Positions 1 to 11,161 are shown, counted from the stretch's first letter. The stretch is DNA of 64,000 nucleotides from Rugalucina vietnamica (GCA_964017185.1 OZ024880.1:41568329-41632328), one strand, 5' to 3'. Notes: generated by a model from the letters alone, not told the origin. Numbers and translations: made by a program.

Positions 1-158
1 CTCAAATCATTGATTGTGGGTACACGTTAGAACCGTCTCGCCAATCTATGTTTTGGATCAAAAATAAGGAAAATAGGTATACCCCTGTAAACCCCAGTTT
101 AGCTACATAAAATTGGGGTTCAAGGGGTATACTTTTCATGGACCTGCTTTCCTGATAT
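1..158 (+). mobile_element. Family B hairpin MITE, left-truncated
   Basis: Family B has a central palindrome GTGGGTAC.CGTTAGAACCG / CGGTTCTAACG.GTACCCAC flanked by 'ctcaaaacatagatt' arms, a 'ggtatacccctg...aaccccagttttactatataaaagtgggg' half, and ends near CATGGACATGTTTTCCTGAT. This copy lacks its left half because the window starts inside it. Confidence 0.75.
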
Positions 159-254
159 AGTGTTTTTTATTTACAGGAAAACTATTCAGCACTGATTTGC
201 TATTTATCTTTGTATTGCTGCACAAAAGTTCTGAAACAGCTTAACAATATGAAA

Positions 255-492
255 TGAGCCGCGACGCGAGAAAACCGGTCTTCGGGGTTTCCGACCAGGT
301 CCGACACAAACCGGCCTGTACAAGCTCAGAAAAGAGCTAGAAGCTTGCAATTTCGGATTTAAGTAGAAGAGAAATTGTACTATCCGAGTGGCGAAAACAA
401 AGGCGCTGATCAGCTTCGCGGTTACCGCGAAGCTGATCTGCGCCTTTGTTTTCGCATAGGCAAAAATCCGGTTTTCTCACGATGCGGCTCAA
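255..492 (+). mobile_element. Family A MITE (reference copy, subfamily 2)
   Basis: Family A is ~240 bp. Its ends are inverted repeats, TGAGCCGC..CG.GAGAAAACC and the mirror GGTTTTCTC..G.GCGGCTCA. The left part reads TTCCGACCAGGTCCGACACA, then CTGTACA, GAAATTTCGGATTTAAG and GGAATTGTACTATCCG. Next comes a near-perfect palindrome of ~75 nt centred on GCGGTTACCGC, with arms CGAAAACAAAGGCGC.GATC. It has no coding capacity. Strand '+' denotes this orientation. I could not define a consistent target-site duplication. Confidence 0.9.
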
Positions 493-508
493 ATTAAAAC
501 AAACATTA

Positions 509-725
509 GAGCTGTATCATGAGAAAACCAACAATCTGAATATGCATATGCGGTTACCATGAATCTGATCAGTGCCTGTGTTTTCACTACATGGATAGTA
601 CCATTCCTCTACTTTCTAAATAAAAAATTTAAAGGTTCTAGTCATCTTCTGTGATGGTATAGACCAGTTTGTGTCGGATCTGTTCAAAAACCATATTGTT
701 GGTTTTATCATGACGCGGCTCATTA
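509..725 (-). mobile_element. Family A MITE, diverged
   Basis: Both ends are recognisable (ATCATGAGAAAACCAACAAT and GGTTTTATCATGACGCGGCT). The palindrome is eroded on one arm. Confidence 0.75.
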
Positions 726-755
726 AATGTGATACAAACTATCCAAAATGTACAT

Positions 756-978
756 ATGAGCCACTTCATGAGTAAACCTGACTTTGCAATTGCAAAACAA
801 AAAAGGCACAGATCAGCTGAGCAGAACTGCACAGCTAATCAGCCCCTTTGTTTCCGCTACACTGATAGTACAATTCCTCCTCTACCTATTTCCAAAATTT
901 AAAACTTCTAGCCTTCTTTTGTGACTACAGGCCGGTTTGTGTCGGACCTGAGACCGGTTTACTCACGTCACAGCTCAT
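756..978 (-). mobile_element. Family A MITE
   Basis: The internal palindrome is GCTGAGCAGAACTGCACAGC with several mismatches. The right end reads CACGTCACAGCTCA. Confidence 0.75.
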
Positions 979-989
979 ATGTATAAAAA

Positions 990-1232
990 TTTGAGCCTGT
1001 GCATGAGAAAACCAACAATTTGGGTTTCCAACCAGGTCCGACACAAACCAGGCTGTACAGTCACAGAAGCAGGCAAGAAGCTTGAGATTTCGGATTTCAA
1101 GAAGAAGAGGGATTGTATTATCCGAGAAGCGAAAACAAAGGAGCTGATCAGCTTCACAGTTACTGCGAAGCAGATTTGCGTCTTTGTTTTCACCCAAACA
1201 TTTTGTTGGTTTTCTTATGCAGTGGCTCATTT
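990..1232 (+). mobile_element. Family A MITE
   Basis: Full length, with GAGCCTGTGCATGAGAAAACC and GGTTTTCTTATGCAGTGGCT ends. It starts 12 bp from the previous copy. Confidence 0.85.
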
Positions 1233-1599
1233 ATAAATTGGAAGCTGATTATTTTCATCTCATTAGAAATGAGCCGCGTCACAAGAAATAAAAATAATTG
1301 TTAGATCCCTTGGAAGCAGTAAAACATTCAAAGCAAGAAGATGGGCCATATTGTACAATTTCGGGTAATGAACCTTCATCAGTGACCCTTTACAAAACCA
1401 GACATTATCGCTGCAATTTCAAGAATTTATACCTGTGCAGTCTAAATCAAAGACTCATATTCCCAAAGGGGCCAAAAAATAAAAATACTGTTAAGAAGAT
1501 GATTCTTAACGTACAAAATATTTGAAATACTCCAAATATATTCACTGATCCCAAAGGATCAAAAGAAAAATATAATCTGCACTATGGATGATAAACCAG

Positions 1600-1789
1600 T
1601 ATTTTAGCCTGTGCAAAAACAAAGGCGCTGATCAGTGCCTTTGTTTTCGCTACTCCAACAGTACAATGCCTCTTCTTCTTAAATCGGAAATTTCAAGCTT
1701 CTAGCCCTTTTCTGTGGCTGCGCAGGCTGGTTTGTGTCGGACCTGGTTGGAAACCCCGAAGACCAGTTATCCAGCTTCGCAGCTCAAAT
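1600..1789 (-). mobile_element. Family A MITE, 5' truncated
   Basis: One palindrome arm and the GTGTCGGACCTGGTTGGAAA half remain. The left terminus and one arm are missing. Confidence 0.7.
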
Positions 1790-1915
1790 TATATAGGAAG
1801 AAATGAAAACACAATTCTTACACAAAACAATAAATAAAAAATCAATTTTCAATTCTAAGAATTAACTCTTAGAGTTTCAAGTTTTTTTCTAGAATCAAGA
1901 ATATTTTCCTATTTT

Positions 1916-2060
1916 CTATTATGAAAACATGCCTATGCAAAGAACAGCAATATTTTCAGATAAAAAAAATGCTGATATTTTCCATAGTTTTGCTCAAAAC
2001 ATATACTGTGTGTAAAAGATAGAACCATCCCAGCCAGATGGTTCAGGTGGTTCTAACATG
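1916..2060 (+). mobile_element. Family B fragment
   Basis: ATTATGAAAACATGCCTATG followed by TTTTGCTCAAAACATA matches the other end of family B. The central hairpin is degenerate. It may belong with the fragment at 2372, split by the family A copy between them. Confidence 0.5.
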
Positions 2061-2126
2061 TAACCACATTGTAATAATGGCAAATATTGCTACCACATGA
2101 GGAATACATGTATATCCCACTATTAT

Positions 2127-2365
2127 ATGAGCCGCATCGTGAGAAAACCGGATTTTTGCCTAGGCGAAAACAAAGGCGCAGATCAGCTTCGCGGTAACCG
2201 CGAAGCTGATCAGCGCCTTTGTTTTCGCTACTCGGATAGTACAATTCCTCTGCTACTTAAATCCGAAATTTCAAGCTTCTAGCCCGCTTCTGTGACTGTA
2301 CAGGTCAGTTTGTGTCGGACCTGGTTGGAAACCCCGAATACCGGTTTTCTCACGTCGCGGCTCAA
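2127..2365 (-). mobile_element. Family A MITE, full length
   Basis: Clean ends and a near-perfect palindrome centred at about 2194 on GCGGTAACCGC. Confidence 0.9.
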
Positions 2366-2371
2366 TTATCG

Positions 2372-2610
2372 TAAAACTGGGGTGTACAGGGGTAAACAAT
2401 TTTTTCTTATTTTTGATCCAAAACATAGATTGTTGGTACTGGTTAGAACTGCCTTGTCGAGGCGGTTCTAACGTGTACCCACAATCAATGTTTTAAGCAA
2501 CAATATTAAAAACATTAAAAATTTTCATTTGAAATTTTCAAAAATTTTCACAGCTGAAAAGAAATTGTGTATATTGCATAGACATGTTTTCATAATGATA
2601 TCTTGGATAA
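2372..2610 (-). mobile_element. Family B hairpin MITE
   Basis: Hairpin TTGTCGAGGCGGTTCTAACG with GTGTACCCACAATC. Right end ATAGACATGTTTTCATAATG. Confidence 0.7.
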
Positions 2611-2698
2611 AAATGTTTCGGTAGGATATTCACTGGGCAAAATTATTGCTACCATGTCAGGCCCTGAGCTCTACTCTTACTGAAACTAGAATAACTAT

Positions 2699-2842
2699 TC
2701 ATCCTGCTCATGGATAGTACAATTTCTCTTCTTTCCAAATCCAAAATTTCCAGCCTCTAGCCTTCTGTGATTGAACAGGTGGGTTTGTGTCGGACCTGGT
2801 TGGAAATCCCAAAGACTGGTTTTCTGGCCTCACAGCTCAAAT
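2699..2842 (-). mobile_element. Family A MITE, half copy
   Basis: Only the half distal to the palindrome remains (ATGGATAGTACAATTTCTCT to CTCACAGCTCAAA). It abuts the next copy head to head. Confidence 0.65.
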
Positions 2843-2887
2843 AAGCCGTATCATGAGAAATCCTGTGTTTGGGGTTTCAAACAAGGT

Positions 2888-2935
<48 letters not shown>

Positions 2936-2982
2936 CAAACCGGCCTGTACAGACACAGGACAAGGTACAGTTCAGCCTCATT
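2842..2982 (+). mobile_element. Family A MITE, truncated, carrying a (CA)n expansion
   Basis: The left terminus AAGCCGTATCATGAGAAA and CAAGGTCC are followed by ~22 CA repeats where other copies read GTCCGACACAAACC. Family sequence (CAAACCGGCCTGTACAG) then resumes and is lost after 2980. Confidence 0.75.
2888..2933 (+). repeat. (CA)n microsatellite
   Basis: About 22 uninterrupted CA dinucleotides inside a family A MITE. Confidence 0.95.
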
Positions 2983-2987
2983 ATACA

Positions 2988-3258
2988 TTATGAAAACATG
3001 CCCATGCAATATATAGAGAATTTTTAAGTTATCAGAAATGAGAATTTTCATCAGAAAACTTTCGATATTTTTCTTCTTTTTGCTCAAAACATAGATTGAG
3101 GGTATGAACTCATCGGGGTGGTTCTAACCAGTACCCACAATCTATGTTTTGGAGCAAAAATAAGAAAAACAGGTATACCCCTGCAAACCCCAGTTTTTCT
3201 ATATAAAAGTGGGGTTCAAGGGGGTATTCTTTTCATGGATATGTTTTCCTGATGTAAC
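2988..3258 (-). mobile_element. Family B hairpin MITE, near full length
   Basis: ATTATGAAAACATGCCCATG to CATGGATATGTTTTCCTGAT. The central hairpin near 3095-3150 has a shortened stem. Confidence 0.8.
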
Positions 3259-3263
3259 TATCT

Positions 3264-3472
3264 TTGGGATCCAACCAGGTCTGCCATAAACCACCCTGTA
3301 CAGTCAAAAAAGAAGGCTGGAATCTTGAAATTTCGAATATGATAAGAAGAGGGATTGTACTATCAGTGTAGTGAAAATAAAGGTGCAGATCAGCTGTGCA
3401 GTTGCTGCACAGCCTATCTGCTCCTTTGTTTTCACATAGCAAAAATCCGTATTTCTCATTATGCGGCTCATT
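3264..3472 (+). mobile_element. Family A MITE, left end missing
   Basis: Starts at TTGGGATCCAACCAGGTCTG and keeps the palindrome and the right end CATTATGCGGCTCA. It directly follows the family B copy. Confidence 0.75.
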
Positions 3473-3591
3473 TATAAACAGGATATTCAAGCTAGATAAG
3501 TTGAGCACTTAGAAATTCTCTGTCCTTCAGGCATCATGTTACTGTAATGTATAATGAAATAAATTTTCAACGAATATACACCAACAACATT

Positions 3592-3829
3592 TGAGCTGCC
3601 TCCTGAGAAAACCAACAATCTGCATATAGGAAAACAAAGGCGCAGATCAGCTTCGCAGTAACTGCAAAGCTCATCAGTGCCTTTGTTTTCGCTACACAGA
3701 TAGTGTTATCCTTCTTCTTCTTAAATCTGAAATTTCAAGCTTCTAGTCACCTCCTGTGCTCGTGCAGCTCGCTTTGTGTCGGACCTGTTGGAAAACCACT
3801 CTGTTGGTTTTCCCATGAGGTGGCTCATT
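3592..3829 (-). mobile_element. Family A MITE
   Basis: Full length. Its right end is the GGTTTTCCCATGAGGTGGCT form of subfamily 1. Confidence 0.85.
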
Positions 3830-3879
3830 TTATGTACTAAACAATGTACATACACTTAATGTTATATTAATAACACATA

Positions 3880-4112
3880 ATGAGCCGCCTCGTGGGAAAA
3901 CCAACAATGTGGTTTCCGAACAGGTCCGACACAAACCGGCCTGTACAGTCACAGAAAAGAGCTAGAAGCTCGAAATTTCGTATTTAAGTAGAAGAGGAAT
4001 TGTACTATCCGAGTAGCGAAAACAAAGGCGCTGATCAGCTTCGCGGTTACCGCGAAGCTGATCTGCGTCTTTGTTTTCGCCTTTGCAGATTGTTGGTTTT
4101 CCCACGAGGCGG
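3880..4112 (+). mobile_element. Family A MITE, subfamily 1 (GTGGGAAAACCAACA)
   Basis: Both ends are of the GTGGGAAAACC type, and the palindrome is perfect around GCGGTTACCGC. Subfamily 1 shares the body of family A but has these alternative termini. Confidence 0.9.
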
Positions 4113-4516
4113 CTCATATAATCTAACTTTGACTAAGTTAAAACCTTTACTAGCATAAAACATACATCAATTTCATGAAACTAAGACCAATAGCCATGAA
4201 CTAAGATGAATGTAACTATAAACGTACCGAACACAGATAAAAAAAAAAACTTATTTGGCAACAGAGAAAAATCAGCCAGAGTAAAGACAAATTTTGTTAC
4301 CATATTTTATCGTTCAATTGGTGTTGCTATGCGTTCATGAAAACTAAAGACCTAAGCTGAAGCCAAATTTCAAAAACTACATGTACTAGCAGCATCTTAA
4401 AATCTCTGAAATATAAAATAAACTGAGCCGCAGGTCAAAGATATTGTTTTATAGTCCTTGTATTACACATATAAACCATTTGCTGTTTGATATAAATTTG
4501 TTATATGTTTAGTATA
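4113..4516. other. Unannotated AT-rich stretch
   Basis: No coding frame, repeat or structural RNA is recognised here. Confidence 0.6.
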
Positions 4517-4752
4517 TGAGCCGCCACATGGGAAAACTTACAATCTGCCTAGGCAAAACAAAGGAGCAGATCAGCTTCGCAGTAACTGCGAAGCTGATCA
4601 GCGCCTTTGTTTTCGCTACTCGGACAGTACAGTTCCTCTTCTACTTAAATCCTAAATTTCAAGCTTCTAGCTCTTTTCTGTGACTGTACAGGTCAGTTTG
4701 TGTCGGACCTGGTCTGAAACCACACTGCTGGTTTTCCCACAAGGCGGCTCAT
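4517..4752 (-). mobile_element. Family A MITE, subfamily 1
   Basis: Full length, with palindrome centre GCAGTAACTGC. Confidence 0.9.
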
Positions 4753-4977
4753 ATGTATGCTTGTATGTGGTTGGTAACAATCCTGTTTCTGGATTTTAAA
4801 ACCAATAAAGATATTTGATTTGATTTGCTATTTTTTTTTCTGCTCCTTAAAGCAAACTTTCAACATTGTAATATAAATTTCAAATGAATAAACATTCTCA
4901 CATTCTACAATTTTCAGCAATAAAACAGCAATAATGCTTTTTAAGTTAACATGAGCATATTTTCACTCATAAATTTA

Positions 4978-5207
4978 TGAGCCACGTCACGAGAAAACCA
5001 GAATTTTGCATATGCAAAAACAAAGGCGCAGATCAGCTGTGCAGTGCTGATCAGTGCCTTTGTTTTCGCTACACGAATAGTAAAATTCCTCTACTTTCTA
5101 AATCCAATACTTCCAGCCTCTAGCCTTTTTCTGGAAATGTGCAGGCCGGTTTGTGTCCACGGCTGGTCTGAAACCCCAAAGATCAGTTTTCTCACAACGG
5201 GGCTCAT
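4978..5207 (-). mobile_element. Family A MITE
   Basis: The palindrome is partly deleted (GCTGTGCAGTGCTGATCAG). Both termini are present. Confidence 0.8.
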
Positions 5208-5445
5208 ATTTTACAGTGTACCACCCTCTTCAGAAACCAGTCTGAATCTTTCACTATTATTCCTGTAGAAAAATTGACAAAATTCTGGATAAATGTGACA
5301 AAATGATTTATAATGGGCCAACTTGTTGTAAATATTCCTGAGCTGAGTGTTTTGGTAAACCAAATAAGTTTTTAAAAGAGTATTTTTAAGGAAAAGATAC
5401 AAAAACATGTATTAAATAAACTTATCTTGTACGGCAGAATAATTT

Positions 5446-5684
5446 GAGGTGCGTCATGAGAAAACCGGACTTCTGCATTTGCAAAAAATAAAGTTGCAGA
5501 TCAGCTACACACAGTAACTGCACAGCTGCTCAGCAGCTTCATTTTCACTTCATGGATAGAACAATCCACCTTGGTTCTAAATCCCAAATTTCAATCTACT
5601 AGTCTTCTTCTGCGACTGTACAGGCCAGTTTGTGTTGGACCTGGTTGGAAACCCCGAACATGGTTTTCTCGTGTGGCGGCCCAA
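5446..5684 (-). mobile_element. Family A MITE
   Basis: GTGCGTCATGAGAAAACCGG and GGTTTTCTCGTGTGGCGGC ends. The palindrome is diverged. Confidence 0.8.
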
Positions 5685-5862
5685 TACTGTACCCTGATTT
5701 TCAAAATTCAATTCAAATTTGAATATGCAAATGAAAATTATCATTTTAGCAGATATGACAAGGGAACCTTTATTTTAAGGCTTTTAAATATGAATAATGT
5801 TTTTAAGTCAAATATGCTGAGAAATTGTCTTAAAGATACAGCAAGGTAAGTCTAGTAAGATA

Positions 5863-6080
5863 AATGAGCCACCTTAGCAGAAAACCAACAATTCACATAT
5901 GTGAAAACAAAGACATAGATCAGCTGCGCCTTTGTTTTCGCTCCCTAGATAGCATTATGTCTCTTCTTTCTAAATCTGAAATTTCAAGCTTATACATGTA
6001 GCTATTTTCTGTGGCTGTACAGCCTGGTTTGTGTTATGGTCGGAAAACCATTGTTGATTTTATCAAGCGAAGGCTCAAAT
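5863..6080 (-). mobile_element. Family A MITE, one palindrome arm lost
   Basis: GAGCCACCTTAGCAGAAAACC end. A collapsed centre leaves a single CAGCTGCGCCTTTGTTTTCG arm. Confidence 0.7.
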
Positions 6081-7009
6081 GTGTAAGAGTTAAATGTCAC
6101 ATGAGTAGCAAACTTCATAAAACAACAAAACAAAATGAAAGATCAGAATCACCCTTGTTATCCAAAGACAACCAACACGACTGACAACAACCACAACCAA
6201 CCCAGATGAAATCAATACAATTACACCTGTATGGGAAAATAGTCTTAGACCAAACTGATCCATGGCAAGTTCTTCCCAAATAGGTACACCATAACCTCTT
6301 TATAACACTATTGCTGGGGTACAAGCCAACTTCCATGTTAGCTATCCAATCCGCGTTATAACGAGACATTACAGCAAAAATAGTCTAGAATGACAATTTG
6401 GGTTCCAACAATAATCAATATTTACATTTTTATTGCAATTGCCCTAGATGAAAGTACCTTTCTTGATGTTATTCATTTTCCAATGAAAAACAAGAAGTCA
6501 TGTGATCTAGAGGCCACGCCTATGGGCGGGGCAATGTCAAAACAAGCCAGTGACGTTGTTTGTTTACTCTTGTTGGTGTGACATTAGTTGTTTTAATGTC
6601 TCCGAGAAGCCCTAGACATTAAAATAGCCTAATGTTTTTCATCATGCAGTGAAAGCTAAAATCTGAATTTCAATCCTTAAGTGTTATATACAAAACCATG
6701 TTCTGACAAACAATGTTATAAAGAGGTCCAGGTGTATTAACTCCTTATTGTCACTTATTGACATTATCTGTGTAGGTTGTTCTCAGTCACGTTTCAGTTG
6801 TCTCTGGATAGCCAGTGTGAGTATGGCATATATGTGTGCACTGGCATGCAGCCACACATGCAGCCACACAAGGAATACAACAACAACAATAACAACACAT
6901 GGTCAACATGTCACCAAAATCAGCAGCAAAGCACTCAAGTCAATGTAAAACACGCTGCTAATAAAAGTCACAAAACTCAAAATCATTCAAATAACACGTA
7001 CGACACGTA
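6081..7009. other. Intergenic stretch without recognised genes
   Basis: Short open frames at 6115-6369 (minus) and 6390-6581 (plus) have no recognisable domain or splice context. Around 6841-6900 the sequence is low-complexity (CACATGCAGCCACACA, then AACAAC repeats). Confidence 0.5.
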
Positions 7010-7011
7010 CG

Positions 7012-7222
7012 AGGGTCGATCAAAAATTAATAGAACTCTCTTTATAACTGCTACAAAAATTCAAACTCTTGGGATAATTCGTGCTGGTTACAATGACTAA
7101 CTATGGGAAATCATCAAGTTTGATTGAAAAAATATTCAATGAGCCTAGAATGACGGCCATATTAGTATTGTCACCCTTCAGAGCTGAAACGCCAGTTCTA
7201 TTACTTTTTGATCAACCCACCT
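7012..7222. mobile_element. Mariner-like deletion derivative
   Basis: The left end TACGAGGGTCGATCAAAAAT and the right end (opposite strand) TAGGTGGGTTGATCAAAAAG are ~28-bp inverted repeats with a few mismatches, both continuing TAATAGAACT. Each starts with TA, as expected for Tc1/mariner insertion at TA. The ~210-bp body has no transposase. Confidence 0.55.
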
Positions 7223-7251
7223 ATAGATTAAGATAAAAGCACTCTTCTAAA

Positions 7252-7426
7252 ATGAGCCATGTCATGAGAAAACCAGCTGATCTGTCCCTTTGTTTTCGCT
7301 ACGAGTATACTACAATTCCTCTTCTTCCTAAAACTGAAATTTCAGGCTTCTAGCCATCTTCCACAGCTGCACAGGTCAGTTTGTGTCAGAAACCCCAAAG
7401 ACCGGTTTTCTCACATTGCCACTCAT
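7252..7426 (-). mobile_element. Family A MITE, internally deleted
   Basis: The left terminus runs directly into AGCTGATCTGTCCCTTTG, so one palindrome arm is lost. Confidence 0.7.
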
Positions 7427-7603
7427 ATAGATTAAGAAAAAGCACTCTTCTAAAATTACAGATGAAACATTTTAGTTTTCTTAAATCTCGACAACACCTC
7501 AGATTCACTTTGACTATTTTTTCTACATGTCAGAAAAATGACATAACTTAAAATGGAGAAAATTCCAGGAAAGCTAACTCTTTATATCGCACATTAACAT
7601 TTG

Positions 7604-7835
7604 AGCCTCTTACTAAGACCTGGCCTCGAGGTTATAAAGCATGAAATTTCAACTGCTCATAAATGTTGAAATAGTCAAACATTGTGGAAAACTCAAAAAC
7701 TAGTAATTTATCCTCCTGATAAATGTTAAAATGCCCGTTGTTGGCATTTTAACATTTATGAGCAGGATAAATTTTAGTCTCAGCTGTGTTGAGCATGAAA
7801 AAAGCTTTTTAACCTCGCAGCCAGTCTCCACAACT
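7604..7835. mobile_element. Family C MITE (GAGGTTATAAA / TTATCCTGC)
   Basis: Family C has ends CCTGAGGTTATAAA...CATGCTCAA and an inner palindrome TTATCCT.CTGATAAATGTTA / TAACATTTATGAGCAGGATA. This copy has its centre on ATGCCCGTTGTTGGCAT. Confidence 0.7.
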
Positions 7836-8078
7836 GTTGAGGAGCTCATCTGAAACCTTAACCAAGCTGCTTCAAAATAAAAACATTTTTTTTTAAATGA
7901 AAAAGAAGCTAAATAATTTGTTTATTATGAAATATTATATCTTTAACTAGACTTACAGCAGTCTCGCATGTCTTTTTTGCTCTAACTGGAAACAATTATT
8001 TTGTAATATGTTCTGTAATGTATTTAATAATATGTTTGCTCTATTTTGAAATATAAGTTTACATAAATGTTATAATTA

Positions 8079-8302
8079 AGCAGCATCGTGAGAAAACCGG
8101 ATTTTTCCCTATGCGAAAACAAAGGCGCAGATCAGCTTCGCAGTAACTGCGAAGCTGATCAGCGCTTTTGTTTTCGCTACACTGATAGTACAGTTTCTCT
8201 TCTTGCTAAATCTGAAATTTCAAGCTTCTAGCCTGCTTCTGTGACTGTACAGGTCAGTTTGGTCGGAAACCCTGAAGACAGGTTTTCTTGTGTCGCGGCT
8301 CA
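8079..8302 (-). mobile_element. Family A MITE
   Basis: Strong palindrome around GCAGTAACTGC. There is a small deletion at GGTCAGTTTGGTCGGAAA. Confidence 0.85.
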
Positions 8303-8652
8303 ATTAAAAGAAGACATGTCCGTTAAAAAATTACTTGTAATAGCACGTATCTGACTCACAAAAATTCTGCTCAAATCAGCATCAAATCTACTTGCAGTAA
8401 ACAAGGCAAAATAAAATCCATGTGACTGATGTACTATACATGTAATAAACATTTGCTTAGATTTAAGCAAACAGTCTTGCTTTCATGCTGAGAGATCAGC
8501 CTGTGCTTTCACTGCCCCTAGACATAAAAGTAAAATTTCTTCATTTTTAAATCAAAACTGCCATGTTTCTATTGGGCTATATTATGCTTCACAAAATTCA
8601 ATAGGTGCAGCCTCTAAAATCGTTTCTGAATATGAATAATGCCTGTGAAACT

Positions 8653-8888
8653 GAGCCGCCACATGGGAAAACCAACAATCTGCCTAGGCGAAAACAATGG
8701 TGCAGATCAGCTTCGCAGTCACTGCGAAGCTGATCAGCGTCTTTGTTTTCACTACTTTGATAGTACAATTCCTCCTCTATTTAACTCTAAAATTTCAAGC
8801 TTCTAGCCTGCTTCTGTGACTGTACAGGTCGGTTTGTGTCAGACCTGTTCGGAAACCACATTGTTGGTTTTTCCACGAGGTGGCTCAA
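8653..8888 (-). mobile_element. Family A MITE, subfamily 1
   Basis: Full length, with palindrome centre GCAGTCACTGC. Confidence 0.88.
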
Positions 8889-8956
8889 ATGTCCGTTTCT
8901 TTCTATTGCACTTGGTCACTAGCCGACTCTCAGCACCAATAATATATATCAGTCTA

Positions 8957-9125
8957 AGGGGCGGATCCAGGATTTCTGAAGAGGGGGTTCAAATGTAGAA
9001 AAGGGGGGTTCGTTTTCCTAATTTTACACTAAATCTCTTGACATTCCCCATGAAAATGAAATAATTTGGATCTAGCGGGGGGTTAGAGTGAACCCTTTAA
9101 ACTCCCTCTAAATCTGCCACTGAGT
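8957..9125. mobile_element. Small MITE (GGGGCGGATCCAGGATT)
   Basis: The left end AGGGGCGGATCCAGGATTT faces a right end whose opposite strand reads TCAGTGGCAGATTTAGAGG. The interior holds GGGGGGTTCG-type runs. No target duplication could be fixed. Confidence 0.45.
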
Positions 9126-9320
9126 CTGAACAAACTGACCCCTTACATTTGCCTCTATTTTATCCCTTGCTTCAAGACACACTACACAAAGCAACTTGGG
9201 TTTTTGTTCCAGTAAGTGCTTTACATCCATGGTCAACAGTTGAGGCCATGATGTCTGGACGGTCAGATATATGAGCCATACTGTTCAAACTCAATCTTGA
9301 CTTCGTAAAAGAAGCAACAT

Positions 9321-9548
9321 GTGAGCAGCTACTAGAGAAAACCAGACTTTTGCCTGTGCGAAAACAAAGGCACAGTAAAAAATGCACAGCTGATCAGTGC
9401 CTTTGTTTTCGTTACACAGATAGTACAATTCCTCCTGTACTTAAACCCAAAATTTCAAGATTCTAGCTTTCTTCTGTGCATGCATAAGCCAGTTTGTGTC
9501 GGACCTGGTCAGGTCCCCGAGGACCGGTTTTCTCGCATCGGGGCTCAT
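9321..9548 (-). mobile_element. Family A MITE
   Basis: GAGCAGCTACTAGAGAAAACC and GGTTTTCTCGCATCGGGGCT ends. The palindrome is shortened. Confidence 0.8.
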
Positions 9549-9799
9549 TTGTAAAGAAATAAAAAGAAATATACATCATACAACACAAGTCTTTAACATT
9601 AAATGAAGCTTTCCAGAAGCTTTTCACTGATTGGTAACTGTTTATCATGTGACATAAAATGAACATAGTCCCTGAAGTTGATTGGTTGAAAAAATGGCAT
9701 GCTTCATGAATATTCATAGAGGTCAATGATGAGCAATCTGGTATCACTGTACACATGTAAATTACCTGAAAAGAATACATTTCAAATTCATTATAATGC

Positions 9800-9961
9800 A
9801 CCTCACTATAATGCAGATTTCATTGTAACATGGCCATGTCATGGCTCCCAAATTATTTTTTTTGCTATATGTCTGTAGTAAGTATTAAACCTCATTATAA
9901 CAGGGTTTCACTTATAACATGGTCTGCTTCTATGGATCCCAAAGAGCGTTGACCTGTAGCA
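9800..9961 (-). mobile_element. Fragment of a CTACAGGTCAAC-end element
   Basis: On the minus strand CTACAGGTCAACGCTCTTTG is followed by GACCATGTTATAAGTGAAAC. The same series occurs at 37771-37905. Confidence 0.45.
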
Positions 9962-10060
9962 AATTATCAGTTGATAGTCTACTTCCCCACCCCTGTTAAC
10001 CTGAGACAGGCCCGGAACAAACAAGGCAGATGAAATCAGTTTAAGACTGAGGCAAAAATT

Positions 10061-10285
10061 TGAGCCGTCGCATGTGGAAACCAACAATCTGGGTTTCCGA
10101 TCAGGTCTGACACAAATCAGCCTGTAGAGTCATGTAAGAACACTAGATGCTTGAAATTTTGGATTTAAGTAGAAGAGGAACAGTGCTATCTGAGTATTGA
10201 AAACAAAGGCACTGATCAGCAAAGCTGATCTGCACCTTTGGTTTCACATATGCAAATTGTTGGTTTTCTGATGCAGCGGCTCATC
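10061..10285 (+). mobile_element. Family A MITE, shortened palindrome
   Basis: Centre CTGATCAGCAAAGCTGATC. Ends GAGCCGTCGCATGTGGAAACC and GATGCAGCGGCTCA. Confidence 0.8.
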
Positions 10286-10584
10286 TGTATTGGAACAATA
10301 TACCACAGATCAGAGAGATCCATGGAAAGTTGTTCCCATACATATATTTACTTCCAATTGTAGCCTAATGATTTCATCTGCATTGGTTCTTCACGTATGT
10401 GTTGGTTGTCTCCTGACAATTTGTAAGATAACTGAGGCTATGGCATTTCGCATGCAATCAGAATTAAGAAAACGTCTATGTCCAAGCAGTAATCAACTGC
10501 ACTTCGAAAGAAGAGCCATTTCTATCTTTTTGGACTAACACAGGATAACTTACATTTTCAATGTTTCAAAGCAGACTTGTTAAA

Positions 10585-10821
10585 TGAGCCGCCTCATGGG
10601 AAAACCAACAATCTGCATAGGCGAAAACAAAGACGCAGATCAGCTTCGCGGTAACCGCGAAGCTGATCAGCGCCTTTGTTTTCACTACTCGGATAGTACA
10701 ATTCCTCTTCTACTTAAATCCGAAATTTCAAGCTTCTAGCTCTTTTCTGTGCTTGTACAGACCGGTTTGTGTCGGACCTTTTCGGAAACCACATTGTTGG
10801 TTTTCCCACGAGGCGGCTCAA
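10585..10821 (-). mobile_element. Family A MITE, subfamily 1, well preserved
   Basis: Perfect palindrome on GCGGTAACCGC. Both subfamily 1 ends are intact. It lies just past the putative DGK poly(A) signal. Confidence 0.9.
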
Positions 10822-10880
10822 ATCTTTGAACCTTCAGCTTTGAAAACCCATACATGCCTAGAATGTTGATGTTTTTAAAC

Positions 10881-10886
10881 TTTATT
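10881..10886 (-). promoter_or_regulatory. Possible polyadenylation signal of DGK
   Basis: AATAAA on the minus strand about 300 nt past the stop codon. It lies beyond a MITE that makes up most of the putative 3' UTR. There is no other support, and AATAAA is frequent in AT-rich DNA. Confidence 0.35.
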
Positions 10887-10937
10887 TGCATAGCATTTCT
10901 TTCTCCTTTTAATTTTGCTGTTTTTGCATAGAATATT

Positions 10938-11161
10938 AAGCCTAGTTTCCACGGACAATTTTTTTTTCACAAAGTAGGTTTGTCTCAGAAAAATATGCTC
11001 ATGTAAACTCAATTCTATGGCAAAGTTTTTATCTGTGGGGCAAAGGTGAGAGAGCTAAGTAATATAAGTAATCTTTAAAGTGTGTGAATGCAAGTCATTG
11101 CCAAAGTTTCTGTGACAAATAATCTTCGTCAGAGAAACATTGTCCGTGGACACCAGGCCTT
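10938..11161. mobile_element. MITE in the putative DGK 3' UTR
   Basis: Terminal inverted repeats run AAGCCTAGTTTCCACGGACA at the left and, on the opposite strand at the right, TAAGGCCTGGTGTCCACGGA. A secondary inverted match (TTTTCACAAAG / CTGTGACAAA) lies just inside. The element begins 25 nt after the DGK stop codon. Confidence 0.6.

Noticed and set aside
10290-10538. 82-residue plus-strand open frame
   Set aside because: It lies between two MITEs, has no recognised domain or plausible splice partners, and a start codon alone is not enough in this context.
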